Below, piece after piece: positions 11,431-24,596 of a stretch of DNA of 64,000 nt. Source of the stretch: Gnetum montanum (lineage: Eukaryota; Streptophyta; Gnetopsida; Gnetales; Gnetaceae). The stretch is taken from positions 100,797-164,796 of the forward strand of contig MNCI01023457.1 in NCBI GenBank assembly GCA_015680685.1. Direction: 5' to 3'. The position numbers were made by a program, and so were the translations under genes. The first letter of the stretch is position 1, and each line of letters begins with the position of its first letter. The notes below the pieces were generated by a model, which saw only the letters and a program-made list of their open reading frames with translations, was not told where the DNA came from and searched no databases.

Positions 11431-12058
11431 TAAACAATCTTAAAATGACCTCCCCAAGTGCCCAAACTCCCTCATTAAGCCTGTAGCCTTCCACCATGGC
11501 TTACTAAGGCCTAAAATTGGCAAAATGTGACCCTAATTGATCCATATTGACTATGTTTTACCACATGTCTCTTGCCTTGACTAGTTTGGCCTTGTTCCAT
11601 TGAGTTTCAACTTGTTTTGATCTTGTTGTCCATTATTGACCTTTATTGTTAGATCATTTGGTGTCATTTGGCCTCTATTTCATCATTTAGCATCATTTGG
11701 ACCTAACTTCACCAAAAGTTTCTATCATTTGACCTTATTTGACCTAGTTTAACATCGATTAGTGCCATTGGACATCATTGTAACCTTTTTTAATCCTATA
11801 GGACATCATTTAATGGAATTTGATTAGCATTTGGACTTTATTTGATTTCATTTTATCATCATTTAGCCTTCATTAGACCTTATTTTACATTATTTAGCCT
11901 TTGTTTCATCCTATTTCTTTTAGCCTACCTCTTATAACCTTTAGTGGCCCTTTTTGAACCCTATTTGACCATTGATAAAACATGTTTTCACTTATCCTTG
12001 CATTATTACTAAAGTATTTTACTTTATTTTAGCATTAATTTCTTGTTGTAACACATAG
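11431..12058 (+). other. T-rich segment ending in a candidate splice acceptor
   Basis: A degenerate short repeat (variants of CATTTGGACC / TTATTTGACC) fills 11560-12000. It ends with TTTCTTGTTGTAACACATAG (12039-12058), followed at once by the pre-RT reading frame. A homologous segment lies on the minus strand of Tat-2 at about 15480-16300. In Ogre elements an intron is known between protease and RT, so this may be the acceptor of such an intron. Confidence 0.4.
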
Positions 12059-12975
12059 GTGTTGCTTAATGTGCTTATGGTTGATATGCAAGATTGGAGT
12101 ATGAACACTTGGAGGCAAATCAATTTACCTTTGAGCCTAACGGGACCTCATGGTGATGTTGAACAATTTGTTGACCTCAATCATTTAGATCTTGAGCCTA
12201 AGAGTCATGTTAACCACATATCCTTGACAGAGAAACCTCTTGAGTGGCTAGAACACTTAGTTAAGACCCTTGACCTTGAGGTTGATGACATCACTGAAGA
12301 CTCTCTAGTTGAGGTTCTTATCATGACACATAGTGGTAAGGAGAAAACACTAAAATAAAGTTTCTCACTAGAACCTCAATAGGCTTAAGACATTACTAAG
12401 GTCCTCCAAGATAACATTAAGGTCTTTGCCTAGTCATATAAAGATATGCTAGGCCTTCACCCATGTCTAGTATAACATAACATCATACTTAACCCTAGTA
12501 TCAAGCCAGTTAAGCAAAAAGTTTGCAAGATTAGACTAGATTTAGCTCTGGTAGTTCATGATGAAATCATGAAACTATACCAAGCTAGTTTCATTTGAGC
12601 TATCAATTACGCAGATTGGGTGTCTAACATAGTGGTAGTCCTTAAGAAAAATGGGAGTATACACATTTGTATTGATTTCTAAGACTTAAATAAGACAATT
12701 GTCAAAGATGATTTTCCTTTGCCTAGAATTAACCAACATAACGACACTATGGCTGGACATGCCTTATTATCCTTAATGGACAAGTTCTTAGGATACAACC
12801 AAGTTAAGATTAACCCAGAGCAAAAATTATGTACAACCTTCATGACCCCTTGGGGAACCTTTTGCTACATCATGATGCCCTTTGGTCTAAAGAATGTAGG
12901 TGCAACTTATCAACAAGCCATGATGTATATCTTTAGTGATTATATGTTAGGATTGCTTAATGACTACATGGACAA
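12059..12975 (+). pseudogene. Tat-1 reverse transcriptase, N-terminal part
   Basis: After a 100-codon open pre-RT stretch (12059-12358), the frame continues with stops through the RT fingers: KKNGSIHICIDF (the R/K-x-C-x-D-Y region), DDFPLPRI, then LLSLMDKFLGYNQVKI, which contains the first catalytic Asp (SLMD). The palm segment TPWGTFCYIMMPFGLKNVGA is intact. The product ends in DYMDN where Tat-2 is inserted, just at the Y-x-D-D site; the remaining residues resume at 25991 (DDIVVKSK). The enzyme would have copied RNA into DNA within the element's particle. It is inactive through both decay and insertion. Confidence 0.85.
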
Positions 12976-14360
12976 TGTAGCGACTGAAAAATTTGCTCGC
13001 TCGAGAACCAACAATCCCAACACAAAAACTTTAACCTTGAATCCATAGGGCCTCTGAGAAATTGGATTCGAGGTGTCGTAGATGGTGTAGTAGATCACCT
13101 AGGGACTTAGAGTAGGGTAGACAAGATTGTAAAAATAAATATGCAAAAATTATAGATATGGAAAAATTGAAAGTAAATTTAGTTTGCATACAAAACTAGA
13201 AACCTTAAACTTTATTAAAAAGAATAAAGAATGAGTTTGAGGAATGTGTACAAAAATATTCCTAGGGTAGTAAGGGAGTTCACTTTGATGGGGGCTTGGA
13301 ATCTGTTGCTCCATGATCCAGATGCTCCACAACTCCTAATGCTTTCAAACCTTTATTGCCCCTTGCACCAGATTTGCAACATTGGGTGTTATAGGGGGGA
13401 GGGGTGTAACAATGGCTATGGGGGATGGGGGTAGGAAGGGGGGAGGGGTGCAATTGCCCAAAAAGGGACTTCCATGGTAGGGATTCAAGAGGCTTGATGT
13501 GTGTTCAAAGCTTTTGAATGCAAAAATGCCAAACTGTGTGGGTCCAAAGGGGGCAGAACTTGAAAATAGTGTTTGGGGTTGGTTTATATAGGTCTTTGTC
13601 CTTAATTGTTGTTGAAAATTGGCTATAAATTGGCTTTAAATTTTGGCTACATTTCATGTGGAGTAGGTGCCAAAATATGGGGGGTTACCATATATAATAA
13701 GTGGTAAACCCCATGGAGATTTTGTTTACTATAAATAATAATGGGGGGATGGCATTCATGTTGGGGGGATGACAAGCCTTCAACCTTCTACACTAGCATG
13801 TTGGATCAACACTGGACTTCATGGAGTGTTGAAATCTAGTCTTTGTGGCTTCCACGCTAGGGGCATGTAGTTTCCATGTTGAGGGGGGAAGCCTCCACAT
13901 TAAGGGTGGGGGGTGGGGTGTCGGTTTGGAATCTTCCACACTAGGAGAAAATCTTCCATGTTGGGGATGACGAGAGGTCTTCCACGTTGGAGGTGGATGA
14001 AATCCACCCCCATGCATCCTAGCTAGAGGTAGGTGAGCTTTCCCCTATGCATCCTTATTAGAGGTAGGTTTCTTTAGCATATAAAATGCTATACCCCTCA
14101 TAAAACCCATCAAAATGCCAATCTTGGCTATCCAAAAGGAATTTTTGACCCCCCAAGCCTAAATATAGGTACTATGTAACTTTTTTCACTTGGAGGATGA
14201 TGCCTTGACCACTTATGAAATACTTTTTAGCCCCAAAAATATGAAATATGTGAGACTGCACCTCATGGGTTACAATCCTCACATTTACAATGAAGTTTTG
14301 CATCAGGTTTCATGGGATGGGGTTACAAAGGTTACAACATGAAAATTTAGTGGTGTTTCA
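12976..14360 (-). repeat. Tat-2 3' LTR
   Basis: On the minus strand it begins TGAAACACCACTAAATTTTC (from 14360) and ends TTTCAGTCGCTACA (at 12976). It aligns over its length to 24620-25990. Shared landmarks are the ATGGGGTTACAAAG segment, the cluster of CTTCCATGCTAG-like short repeats (13790-14050), and AAACTTTATTAAAAAGAATA near the far end. Confidence 0.85.
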
Positions 14361-16379
14361 ATAGTGCCTCTTTGTTGGTGTATGGAGGATTAACCCAAGA
14401 GGCACCAACAAAGAACACAAAACACCACTATAGGTCCACCACCAAAATTCCCTCTTTGTGCTTGATTTAGTCATGTCAAACCATGCCGAAGAGTGCTTAT
14501 GATGATTCGATAAGGCTATGATTAGGGAATGGTAATGGCAATGGGGTTATGAGGAAATATTTATGAGGGCAAACAATGCATTCCAATTGTTGACATCATG
14601 TCTATGGCACTACCATGTTGGTCCATCGATAGGTTTTGGTGCTTCATGTTTTGAGATGTTGGTCATTTAGCAAATGTGTTTGAGGATCCAACATCATAAT
14701 CCAAGGTTTCCTTGGCCTCTAGGCTTCTCCCTTTGTATGTTTGGAGCCATTAGTTTGTTCTCTTGGTCTTCATAGGCCATTTTGACTTGGAAATTTTCTT
14801 CCCCATTTTTTTTCAGTTTTGTGGGATGAAACCTTCATTGGGTTTCTTTGCCAAGGTTTATTTGATTTTGTTTTCCTACTAAATAAGGTTTGTTACATTG
14901 GGTAGACTGAATGGTAGAGCATGATGAAGGAAATGTCATATGGCCATAATGCATGAGTGTCAAACATCAGTTAGGCATTGTTGCTTAGGGTAAGGAAGGT
15001 TATATTTAGGCTACTGGGCTAGGCTTAAGAAGAGGTAATGGGAAGGAAATGACATAAGCACTATTGACACAGATAGACAAACTCATTGAATCTTGCACAT
15101 CAAGGTAACGTGGTGACTTGCTGTTGTGATGAGTTACACCTCCACAATGACTTCAAGCTTCACACTACAAGCACAAATCCAAGGGGACAAGAAAATCAAT
15201 CAAAGAAAGCACATTGTCCCATTACAATGCATAAGGCCATGTAAAATGATGAAGAGAACCAAGCTTCCAAGGTCACTAATGTTGTAGGATAGTGAAATTT
15301 GTGTGATGTGCATCAAAGTCCCAAAGTTTTGTAGCTTATTCATTGTGAAAAATAAGGGGAGAGAGATAGAGCATGCAGGCTAGCTTGTTTTAGATCATCA
15401 AAGTTGTCAACATTAGTCATTCATTGCAACCTATCAACAATTATAAACAACACTATAAGAAAACATGTTAGTGTTAGATATAACTAGGGCTATATGATGG
15501 CTTTAATGTTGCATAGTAAGGGTTTGATGAGGTCATGAGTAGGCTTAAGTTCTAGATAGGAAATTGGTTTGATGTGTTTTCTCCTCACCATTATGTTTTA
15601 GATGGAAATTTCAACTAAGGGATCCTTCATGATGTTTTTGGCTTCATGGTTAATGGTCATCAGGCTACTTTGGGGTGTTATGGTTGTAGAGTAAGATGGT
15701 TTCAAGGTCTTAAGATTAAGGTTAACTTGGCCTAACAACATCATAAGAGGGGGTTTATTTAGGCTTTAAGGCTAGTCAAGTTTTCTTCCTCATTCTCCTG
15801 GCTCATTCCTGCATGATAACATAAGGACATCAAGTGGCATTTGTGTAAAAATACATTAGGAATAAAGAAAAAATGGGTCAAAAAAACTTAAATTGATGTT
15901 AAAATAGGTCAATACATGGTCAGCTAAGGTCACTAAGGATAGTATAAGGTTAAATGTAATCAATTATGGTTATACTTTGCTAGTTTTAGGCCTTAGCGTG
16001 TTGTGGTAACATGGTGTCAAATAGTGGTCAGGGAAGGTTAAACCCCACTATTTGATACTAATAAAAGGTTAAAAAAAGGTAAATAAGGCTATAATAAGAT
16101 AAAAAAAAAGAACATATAATGTTGTGGAAAGGTCATACTATGTTAGGAAGGTCAGTAATGCAATATGAGGCCAAAAACAAGTTGAAACATCATGTAATAA
16201 GATCAAATCAAGCAAAATAGACTACATATGTAAAATGTAACTAATATAGGTAAAAAGGGGTTAGATTTTGCCAATTTTATGCCTTAAAGAGCCATGTTTT
16301 AGGGTTACAAGGGTCGTAAATGAGTTTGGGCATCAACCAGGGCTTTTTTTAGCTTATTTGGACCTAAGAATTAAGAGTT
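14361..16379 (-). other. Tat-2 3' region with pol deletion point
   Basis: From 14361 to about 15200 the minus strand matches the 28900-29706 region of Tat-1 (post-integrase, up to the 3' LTR). From about 15480 to 16300 it matches the Tat-1 segment 11510-12000 (pre-RT). The RT-RNase H-integrase block between these is missing, which puts the deletion junction near 15200-15480. No open frame. Confidence 0.6.
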
Positions 16380-19300
16380 TTAAGGCTTCCATTCTGGGCT
16401 TCCCATGTTTCCACGCTAGCTAGCATGGAAGGAGTGATCCTCAACGTGGAAACCAAGGAAAGTAGGTTTTGGGGCATCCAAAGGTCCAAAATTGAGGTTT
16501 TGAGGCCTTCCTAAGGTAACATAGGGCCAAATCTATTAAAATTGAGCACTTTGTGGGGGGGGGGGGGGGGGGGGGGAGTGAGTTTTGGAGGCTAAAATAA
16601 GATCAAAGACATATAATCTTAAGGCCATGAGGTCCTAGGCTTCTCTAGCAGAGATTTTTGGTCTCCAGGAGTGTCATCTTGCCACCAAAAGTGAAAACGT
16701 AGCTTTTCCCCTTGTTTCCACACTACCTAGCATGGATGGGACAAGAATCTTAGATCTAGGCCAATTCGAATCACAATCAACTATGCATGTTAGCTCCCAG
16801 AGTTGCTGGGGGTCAAGAGCTAGGGTTCTAGGTTAAATTTGATAGTTTTGAGTGTTCCTAATTATTTTTTCGGCTTTTCCCATTTTCTTACACATTGAGG
16901 ATGCTATGCTTAGCATGGAAGATTATGGAATAGCTTTTTGTCAATGTGGGATCATTTTCCTAAGGTTTAAAACCTCTAGTGAGTGCTAACAGGGTTTTAA
17001 AGTGCATGCAAGGTCATTTGGTGTCATTTTGAGATGTCTATGAGCCTCAAATGAGCTGCCCCTTTAGTCTCCATGCTAGCCAACATGGAAGAGAGAGTTC
17101 CCATCATGGATGAAGCACAAATCTTAGATCTAGATCAATTTTAGCCTCAATTGACCATGCATGTGTGCTCCAAGGATTATTGAGGTCAAGGACTAGGGTT
17201 TAAGGTTAAGATTGATCAATTTAGAGGTTTTCTAGGTGGTATTTACACTTATCCCACCTTTCTTCTAGGTTGGAAAATATGTAAGAGGTGGCTCTAAGTG
17301 TGGAAGAACTGAGGGACTTTTTTTTTCTATTATTTTTTGTCATTTCTGGTCATGCATGTGGGTCTTCAAAGTTGCTAGTATCGACTATTGTTTCCTAGTG
17401 TCAAAATTTGGTTGTTTTAGGGGTTGCTCAGTGGTTCTCTTGGCTTTCCTCTTTTTTTCCACACTGGTGTTCCTATGCTCAACATGAAAGATTAAGGGGA
17501 CTAGATTTTTAGCTAGTCATAAGAAATTTTGGAAAGTCTAAGGGTTTTAAGATGAGTAGATATGATCTTGGGATGCACACAAGACTTCTCGATGTTCATT
17601 TGAGGTATCTAAAGGCTATTTTTGAGTCCTCCCAAAGTTCCTACCTTGCTTCCATGATAGCTAGCATGGAAGAGGTGGCATCCAGCATGAAGGAACTAGG
17701 GGACTCTACTTTTTGTTAATTTTTTCCAATTTTATCTATTCATGTATGTCCATAGGGTTGTTAGTGTTGACTATTAATGCCTAGGATTAAAATCTGGTCT
17801 CTTTGAGGGTTGTGAGAGGGTTTTTAGGCTTCCCCCTTCCATCCATGCTAAGGTTGGGATGCTTAGCATGGATGGAATCCTCCTTAGCATGGAGAATCCA
17901 AGTGAGGCAAGTTTGAGCTGTTATAAATGATTTCTATAAATTTATTGGCTTCTAAAAGGGTTGGGTTGCTTTCGAAAGTTAAACTTCATATAAACTCCAA
18001 TAGTTTTAGCTTTTCCCCTTCCATCCATGCTAAGACTAGAATGCTTAGCATGGATGAGGTCTCTAGCATGAAGAACCTTAGGGAATTTATTTTTATTAAT
18101 TTTTGGCATTCTAGTGGCTTCTAGAGAGGCTATTAAGGTTTTGGTGTTAGTTCAAGATAATCTAATTTTTTTTTCTTGCATCTGGAACCCCCAACTAACT
18201 TTCCTAGCTACATTCACCTTGTTTCCATATTGGGCAGTGTGGAAGAGGTCTCCTCTAGCATTAAAGAACTAAGAATATCATATCTAGGCTATTCTAATAG
18301 CCAATCAACCATGCATGTTAGCCTTCAGGGTTGTTAACATTAATGGTCAAAGTTTGGTGTAAAAATCCACTAGTTTAGAGGCTCCTAGGTGTCCATACAA
18401 TTATTCCAAATGTTCTCCATGCTAGGAAAGGTGACCCAATGTGGAAGAGAGGGAAATATCAAATCTAGGCTCTTTTGACAACAAATCAACCATGAATGTT
18501 AGCCTTTGGGGTTGTTGGTGTCGATGGTCAAGGTTTCGTGTAAAAATCACACAATTTGGAGTCTCCTAGGTGCCCATGTAATCATCCTCCCTTTTCTCCA
18601 TGCCAAGTAGGATGGACCCAACATGGAAGAAAGGGAAATATTAGATCTAGACTCTTTTGAAAGTAAATTGACCATGCATGTTAGCCTCAGGGGTTGCCAA
18701 CATTAATGGTCAAGGTTTGATGTCAAAATCCATCAGTTTGGAGGCTCCTAGGTGCCCATGAAATCATCCCCTCTTTTTTCTACATTAGGCAGGAAGACCT
18801 TAGCACGAAAGGAAGGGGGATGATGGCTTTTGGCATTTTTGACAATTTTTAAGGCATCTAAAGGCTTCAATAGGCTCTGGTTGGGTCTAGAGATCACTAG
18901 GGTGGATCATTAGGCTATTTTTGGTCATAAACTAGGTTTTATTGCATATCCCCTAGGCTTCCATGCTAGGCAACATGGAGGGGGGAGGGGGGTTCACTAG
19001 CATGGAGAATATTTGAAACAAAAAAATTAGGTTATTTTTTATTCTAGGCTTCTGGAAGCTACCAAAGGATCTTAGAATCTAACAATGGTAATTAGGTGGT
19101 CAATTTTGGTAATTTATGATTTTTCCCCCACCTATCCACATTGGATCTGTGCTGAGTAGTGTGGATGTATCCCCCTAGCATGAAACAACTAGGTATAGAG
19201 GTTTTAGGCACTTTTGACCAAGTTGGACAAGGTTCTGGGACTACCAGGGATCATTAGAGGGGTTTAAGGCCATGTGGACCCACTTTGAGGTTGAGCTGGG

Positions 19301-19420
19301 GCTTGATGAGCACCTGAGGATAAGTATGGATGTTACCCACATTTTTCAATGCTGGATCCATATTGGGTAGGGTTTCCATAAGGTGGATTCCCTAAAGTGG
19401 CAAGCTTTGCTGAGGTTTTA
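16380..19420 (-). repeat. Degenerate tandem array, about 180-base units with hairpin cores
   Basis: Units are spaced about 181-182 bases where clearest (the ATGCATGTTAGCC phrase at 18311, 18492 and 18674). Each carries a near-palindrome based on TTCCATGCTAGCTAGCATGGAA, with good examples at 16409-16430, 17068-17089, 17650-17671 and 18955-18980 and more degenerate ones between. About fifteen units are recognisable. No coding potential. Position: between protease and 3' end, equivalent to the array before RT in Tat-1. Confidence 0.7.
16555..16576. repeat. G homopolymer (22 G)
   Basis: An uninterrupted run of 22 G inside the Tat-2 array. It could be real or reflect local sequencing or assembly uncertainty. 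Confidence 0.9.
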
Positions 19421-20269
19421 CCCCTTGCTAGGGTCTAGGATTCATGCATGTTAATGATAGCTGCCAAGAATGGCAAGGGGGGTTAGGTTTTATGGTTGTG
19501 GATGGTAGGAGGTGTGACTTGGTAATGGTTGGTATTGGAACATATTCCAAGGCTTATTTAAATGCCAGTTTTAGGCCTTCATAGGCCATTAAATCACTAG
19601 TTTCAAGCCTTGGAAGGCCATAATTTTACCAGTTTTAGGCCTTGGTGAGATGTATTTTTACCAATTCTAAGCCTTGGTGGGTCATTTTTCCATACCTACC
19701 TAGCAAGTATTGGCTACTGTTGAAGGGGCATATAAGGATAATATAAACCATGAAACATGGTATAAGGTTGTAAAGGTGAATAAGCTTCTATTAGCAATAG
19801 AAGGGATAACATACCGACAATGCATTTGTTGCTTAACCTTTGATAAACTAAATAGTTTTCTTTGCACGATCACACTCTCATCATGCTTCTTGTTTGTAGT
19901 GAAAATTGATGGGAATTTTTGTTGATTACTTCTTCTTGCAGAGTTGTCATTATTTGCATTGTTGTTATTCTCATTATTGTTGGCCCTAGTCTAAGTGTTA
20001 AGGGTTTCCTCTTGAAAGTCCACCTTTGAACCTTAGTCAATGTTAGCATAGTTAACTAAGGGAAATGATACACTGTCCTCATGGATCACAATCTTTCCAC
20101 CCTTGTATAGTAAGTGAATCTCTTGATGTATAGGAGATGAAACTGCTCAAATATTCACCAACCATGGTCTCCCTAGGATCAAGTTGAAGATAGGTGTCTC
20201 TTCAACTACTAGGAAGATGGTGGATGTGGGAAACTATTCACTAGCTATGAAATCCAAAGTGATGGAACC
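19421..20269 (-). other. Region between array and protease, no clear gene
   Basis: Sequence downstream of the Tat-2 protease on the minus strand. A few short phrases repeat at 19560-19690 ('ttttaggccttgg...' units). No domain was recognised. Confidence 0.4.
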
Positions 20270-20461
20270 TCACACTACTACTTGTGAGCCATTAAATGAC
20301 TTGAGTGCTAAGGTGGTGGTCGCTTGGATGTTCTCAATTAGGCCCAACTTGTCAACAATGAAGTATGGTACTACATTCGTGATCATTCCATCATCCACAT
20401 AAACATGGTGAACCTTGTATTTGCCAACATGTATGTTGATAAGGAGAGAAGCAGATAGCAC
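20270..20461 (-). pseudogene. Tat-2 aspartic protease remnant
   Basis: The minus strand reads VYVDDGMITNVVPYF, then VDKLGL, and near the end ALKSFNGSQVVV. The D-D-G motif with following hydrophobic N-V-x-P and the KLGL / F-N-G blocks match Tat-type retropepsins. This enzyme would mature Gag and Pol. The residue after D-D-G, commonly Ser, is Met here. The preserved open stretch is 63 codons; flanking coding sequence is broken by stops. Confidence 0.65.
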
Positions 20462-21231
20462 TTCTCCATTTTAAGAGTCAACCTTGACTTCACTATCATG
20501 AAAGTTAAGCATGGGTTGATGCCCATCTTCCCTAACTAAAGCTTTCTCAATAATAGAGTGGATTGACTCTTTGTTTTCATGAATGCTCTACTCATAGGGA
20601 TAAAGGTCAACACTTGAGCTAGTGCATCCCTATGCACAAAATAGGTCATGAATAAGTCATAAAAATTTGGTGTCATGTTCTTTTTCTTAAGGGATTATTT
20701 GGCTTAGTCCATTGTTACAAGAAAATTCTTTCCCTTGGCTTGTGATGTTTCAACCTTAGTGGTTCTAATCTCCTCCATTCTCCCTTGGATCTATCGCTTG
20801 GGTTGTAATGTATATGCTTTAGGCCCCTTGTCCATGGGTATAGTTGGCCTTGGTGTAGGTCTTGGTTGATTACCTTAAATGGGCTTATTTTTTGATTTGG
20901 AGATAGGTTGCTTTCGCTACTGTTGTGATGATGGTTTCTTGCTAACCTATGAGTTGTGGGCTGCTATAGGTGGGCTTTGATCATGTGTTATTATGATCTT
21001 ACTTGTTGAAGGTGAAGGAACTCAAATAATAAAGGGTTCCTTAGGCTTTTGAGGATTAGCAACTTGTTGGTTGTGTTGTGATGTTGAGGCCACTAAAGAG
21101 GAAACATGTACAATGAAAGGTTCCCTAGGGGTTGGAGGAGGTGGTACCCATATAACGAAAGGTTCCCTAGGCTTTGTGATTTGCGATCATGGTGGTACTC
21201 TGATGACAAATGGTTTCCTAGGGGAATTAGA

Positions 21232-23375
21232 CTATTTGGTTCCTGTGAATGAGACCATAGTATAGGAGTTATTATTGGCTCTTAGAGAGTTGGACTCATT
21301 CACTACCAACTCTCCATGGTTTATCATCTTTTGGATGTCATCCTTTAATGATAGGAAAAAATCAATGTCATGACCAACCATTTGATGATAATAGCAATAC
21401 CTATGTAGCTTGAAGTACCTCAACAGCTTAGGATCATCTTTGGTAGCTATTTTTGGATCTTTGGCTATGTCACAAAGACGATCATACCTCTTTCAAGCTT
21501 CTTCAAAAATTTGCTCATGTTGTATACGAATGTCTCTAAGAAACTATTCTAGAAGCTTAGAGAGCTTCATAGGCAACCTAATGTACTAGGACCTATCCTT
21601 CCACCCAAAGTTTGGTCTTGGTTGATTTGGAGCATAGGAAGTAGATGGTTGCATTGTATTAAGGATGTGTTGCATGGTGGTGATCCCTTCCTCTTCAATT
21701 GTTTTAGTTCTTTTGTTACTATAGCCATAATTTTTTCTTATTTAGTCTTATTGTTATCCTTTCTCACATGTTAGTTTTTGTAGGCCACGTAGGCCAAGTT
21801 TTTGCTTGCTTCAGCTGCCTTCTTAATGTTCTTGGTTTGCGAGAAGGCTTGGCTTAGTGACTAGGGCTCTAAATAGTATAGCTTTTTCTTAATAAAGTCA
21901 TTTAATACTCCCTTGTAAATGGCCAAGAGCTGAGTTTTAGAAATAGGCTCTAGGATCTCATTAAGCGTTGAGTTCCACCTTTGGATGAACCTTTTGATGG
22001 GTTCAAGTGGCCCTTGCTCCACCTTCATCAATTGGTCCAATGTGGCATCCAGCTTCAAGTTGTATCTGAAGTAGTTGAAAAATTGGCTAATTAGGTCCTC
22101 AAGGAAATAGATGGAACCTCTAGGTATGGTTCGATACCAATCTAGAGCCTTATCCTTGAGAGACATAGGATAAATTCTCAATATCGTATGAGGCCAAGCT
22201 TGCAAGAAGAAGGAATTAGATCGTAAGGTTACTAGATGTGCATTGGGATCCCCTTCACCATTGTATTTGGTGAAGTTTGGAATAGATAGGCCTATGGGCA
22301 AGGTTATTTAAGGAATTATAGGAATGATATAATCATCTTAGTAGAAATTTAAAAATTTGACCATTTAAGTTGTATTGGTCTTAAGTTTTCATAGTTCTTC
22401 ATTAAGGTCTTGGATCATTTGGAAAGCTTGATCCAAGCCTTGGGGCATCCCTCTTGGCTATCGTGTTTATGTTGATGGTTGAGGAAGAAGTTGTGAGACT
22501 TGTTATTGAGAGGCTTATGGCCTTATGATAGGCTATGATATCAAAGGGAGAGGTTGGGTTATGGTGGTCATAGGTGGGATAAACAAGGAGAAAGATGTTT
22601 CTACTAGAACTTGAGGCACAAAGGGGAAAAATGGTGTATGAGATGCTTGTATTACATGTATTTCCAATGAGAGTCCCACTAGTATGTTAAAGGAAGATGC
22701 TAAGGTAGACATCACCATGGCTGGGTGAATGAAGTTAGGTTGTGTAGCAATGGGTACTGATGAGAATAAGGATGTAAATTGGGACACAGGTTATATTTGG
22801 TGCTTAGCAATGATGGGTGTGGACCCAAGCATGGTAGGATGGATAGGAGGAGAGTTGGTTCTAGGGACTTGTTCCATTGATGAGGTAAGAAACATGGAGT
22901 TGAGCGTGATTTCTTGGGGAGCTAGAGATTGGAAAAGACTTCCAATGAAGGTGTTCAACTCTTATTTATCCTTGAACTCATCTTTCTCTCCTTGACGATC
23001 CTTTGAACTAATTCCCTCACTAAACTCATCAACCTCTATGAGTTTTGTGCACATTTGCACATAGAAGTCAATGAGGAATATTTGGTCATAGGGGGATGAG
23101 ATGTATTCTTTCCCATCCTAGCGTAGAATCTTAAATTGATTCTTAGCATCAAATTTGGAGTGTGGTATTAATAAACTAGTTTGCATCTAAGCATAGAGGA
23201 AGTTGTAGAATTCCTTGTTGATAAGTATGAAATCTAGGCTCTTGCCCCTTTGCCTAAGAAATTGCCTTCATTCTATGACTATGGGGTCTTTTGGGTCATA
23301 GACACAAATTGCATCTTTGCTAGATATCATGTTTGTTAGGTTGAGAGGTAGTACAGTTGATTGGCAATAAGACAT
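21232..23375 (-). pseudogene. Tat-2 gag
   Basis: The likely start is the ATG at 23375 (MSYCQSTVLPLNL). The frame continues to about 22980 with stops that mostly look like former Trp codons. A Ser/Thr/Pro-rich stretch follows (22533-22787). Then comes the best preserved part, 146 codons open at 21861-22301: FTKYNGEGDPNAHL, the capsid-like LKDKALDWYRTIP, and LMKVEQGPLEPIKRFIQRW, typical of the retrotransposon gag family. At 21232-21423 a zinc-knuckle-like C-terminus (CYYHQMVGHDIDFF) follows with the last Cys replaced. Gag would form the particle; this copy cannot make a full product. Confidence 0.75.
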
Positions 23376-24596
23376 GGTTAGGATGCTAAAAATGGCTTTT
23401 AAAGGTTAGAAAAGATGGAAAAAGTGTAAATTCTAGCAAGTGAAATTTTAAAACAGCTAAAAGAAGCAAAAATGGCTGAAAATGGATCACTTACTATAAA
23501 TGGTAAGGTGGTTGTCAAAGGGGCTATACCCACTTACTAACGATGTAAAGGATGGTATCAATCCCACCCATGCTAAGCTTCCTAGTTGCAAAAGAAAGGT
23601 CAAAAATGATAAAAATGGCCAAACCAAGTCACTTACTATAAATGGTAGGTGGGGGTAAGGGGGGTATACCTGTTTACCAAAAATGAAAAGGTGAAAAGGT
23701 GGTAGCAAACTTCACCTACGCTAGCTTCCTAACTACCTTCTACACTGGGTGTGATAGGGGGAAAGAAGGGAGTGAGATGGGAGGATCTTACACCTTCCTA
23801 TTCCAATGTTGGTGAAGGTGGGAAAAGTTTCGGTATGTATTGTTTTAAAAAACCAAAGTGGAAACTTTGATTTTTCCAAAAAAAAAAAGAAAAAACGATA
23901 GTGTTGACCCTTTTGAAAAAAATTCACTATAAGGGATTTAGATGTTCCAAGGGGGTAAAACCCTAGTTGAGGAGGGAATGACACCCACCTTGGCTAAGGA
24001 GGATTTAACACCCACAAGGTGGAGAGAGGGGGTGGGGGGAGGGATGGATGAGAGGGGTAGGATTAAGAATCTTACAATTTCCTACACAGTGTTGGGGAAG
24101 GGGGGTTTACTTTTTGGGAAGTAAACCAAAGTGGAAACTTTGATTTTTTCCGAAAGTATGTTTATTTTCATTGTAGGATGATAATGTTAGTTTTTCTGAA
24201 ATTTTTTTTTACAGCAAGGGGGTAAGGTTTGGGGTGGAACACCCCCACTAGTTTTGAAATTTCCAGTAACTGTTGTGAAATTTTAAAACCCCAACCATCC
24301 ACGCTAGTGTAGGGTAGTATGACAAACACCCTAAAGAGATGAAAAATCTCAATTTTTTTTCAAAGCTTTTGGTGGAATGCCAACGTTGACCTTGAAATTA
24401 ATAACAACTACTGTGAAAATCTTGAAAACCCAAACATCTGCAACTTCCATGTTGGACTTTGATTATAGGGGGGATGGGTTGCAACATTGGGTTTTGAAGG
24501 TTTTAAAGGTTTTAATCTCAAAATTGAAAATTATTGCAACAAAAGGTAGTGTTGGAAATAGGGAAAACTAATTTAGATATAGAAATTGGGTAGAGG
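23376..24596 (-). other. Tat-2 leader (5' untranslated region)
   Basis: Lies between the primer-binding site and the gag start on the minus strand. It is rich in A and G runs and has phrases repeated in tandem (the 'cacttactataaatggtaagg' type at 23490 and 23630; 'aaaccaaagtggaaactttg' at 23850 and 24124). No coding potential. Confidence 0.5.

Noticed and set aside
16380-19420. CRISPR-like array
   Set aside because: Units are about 180 bases, degenerate and without short exact repeats and unique spacers; this is a plant retroelement array.
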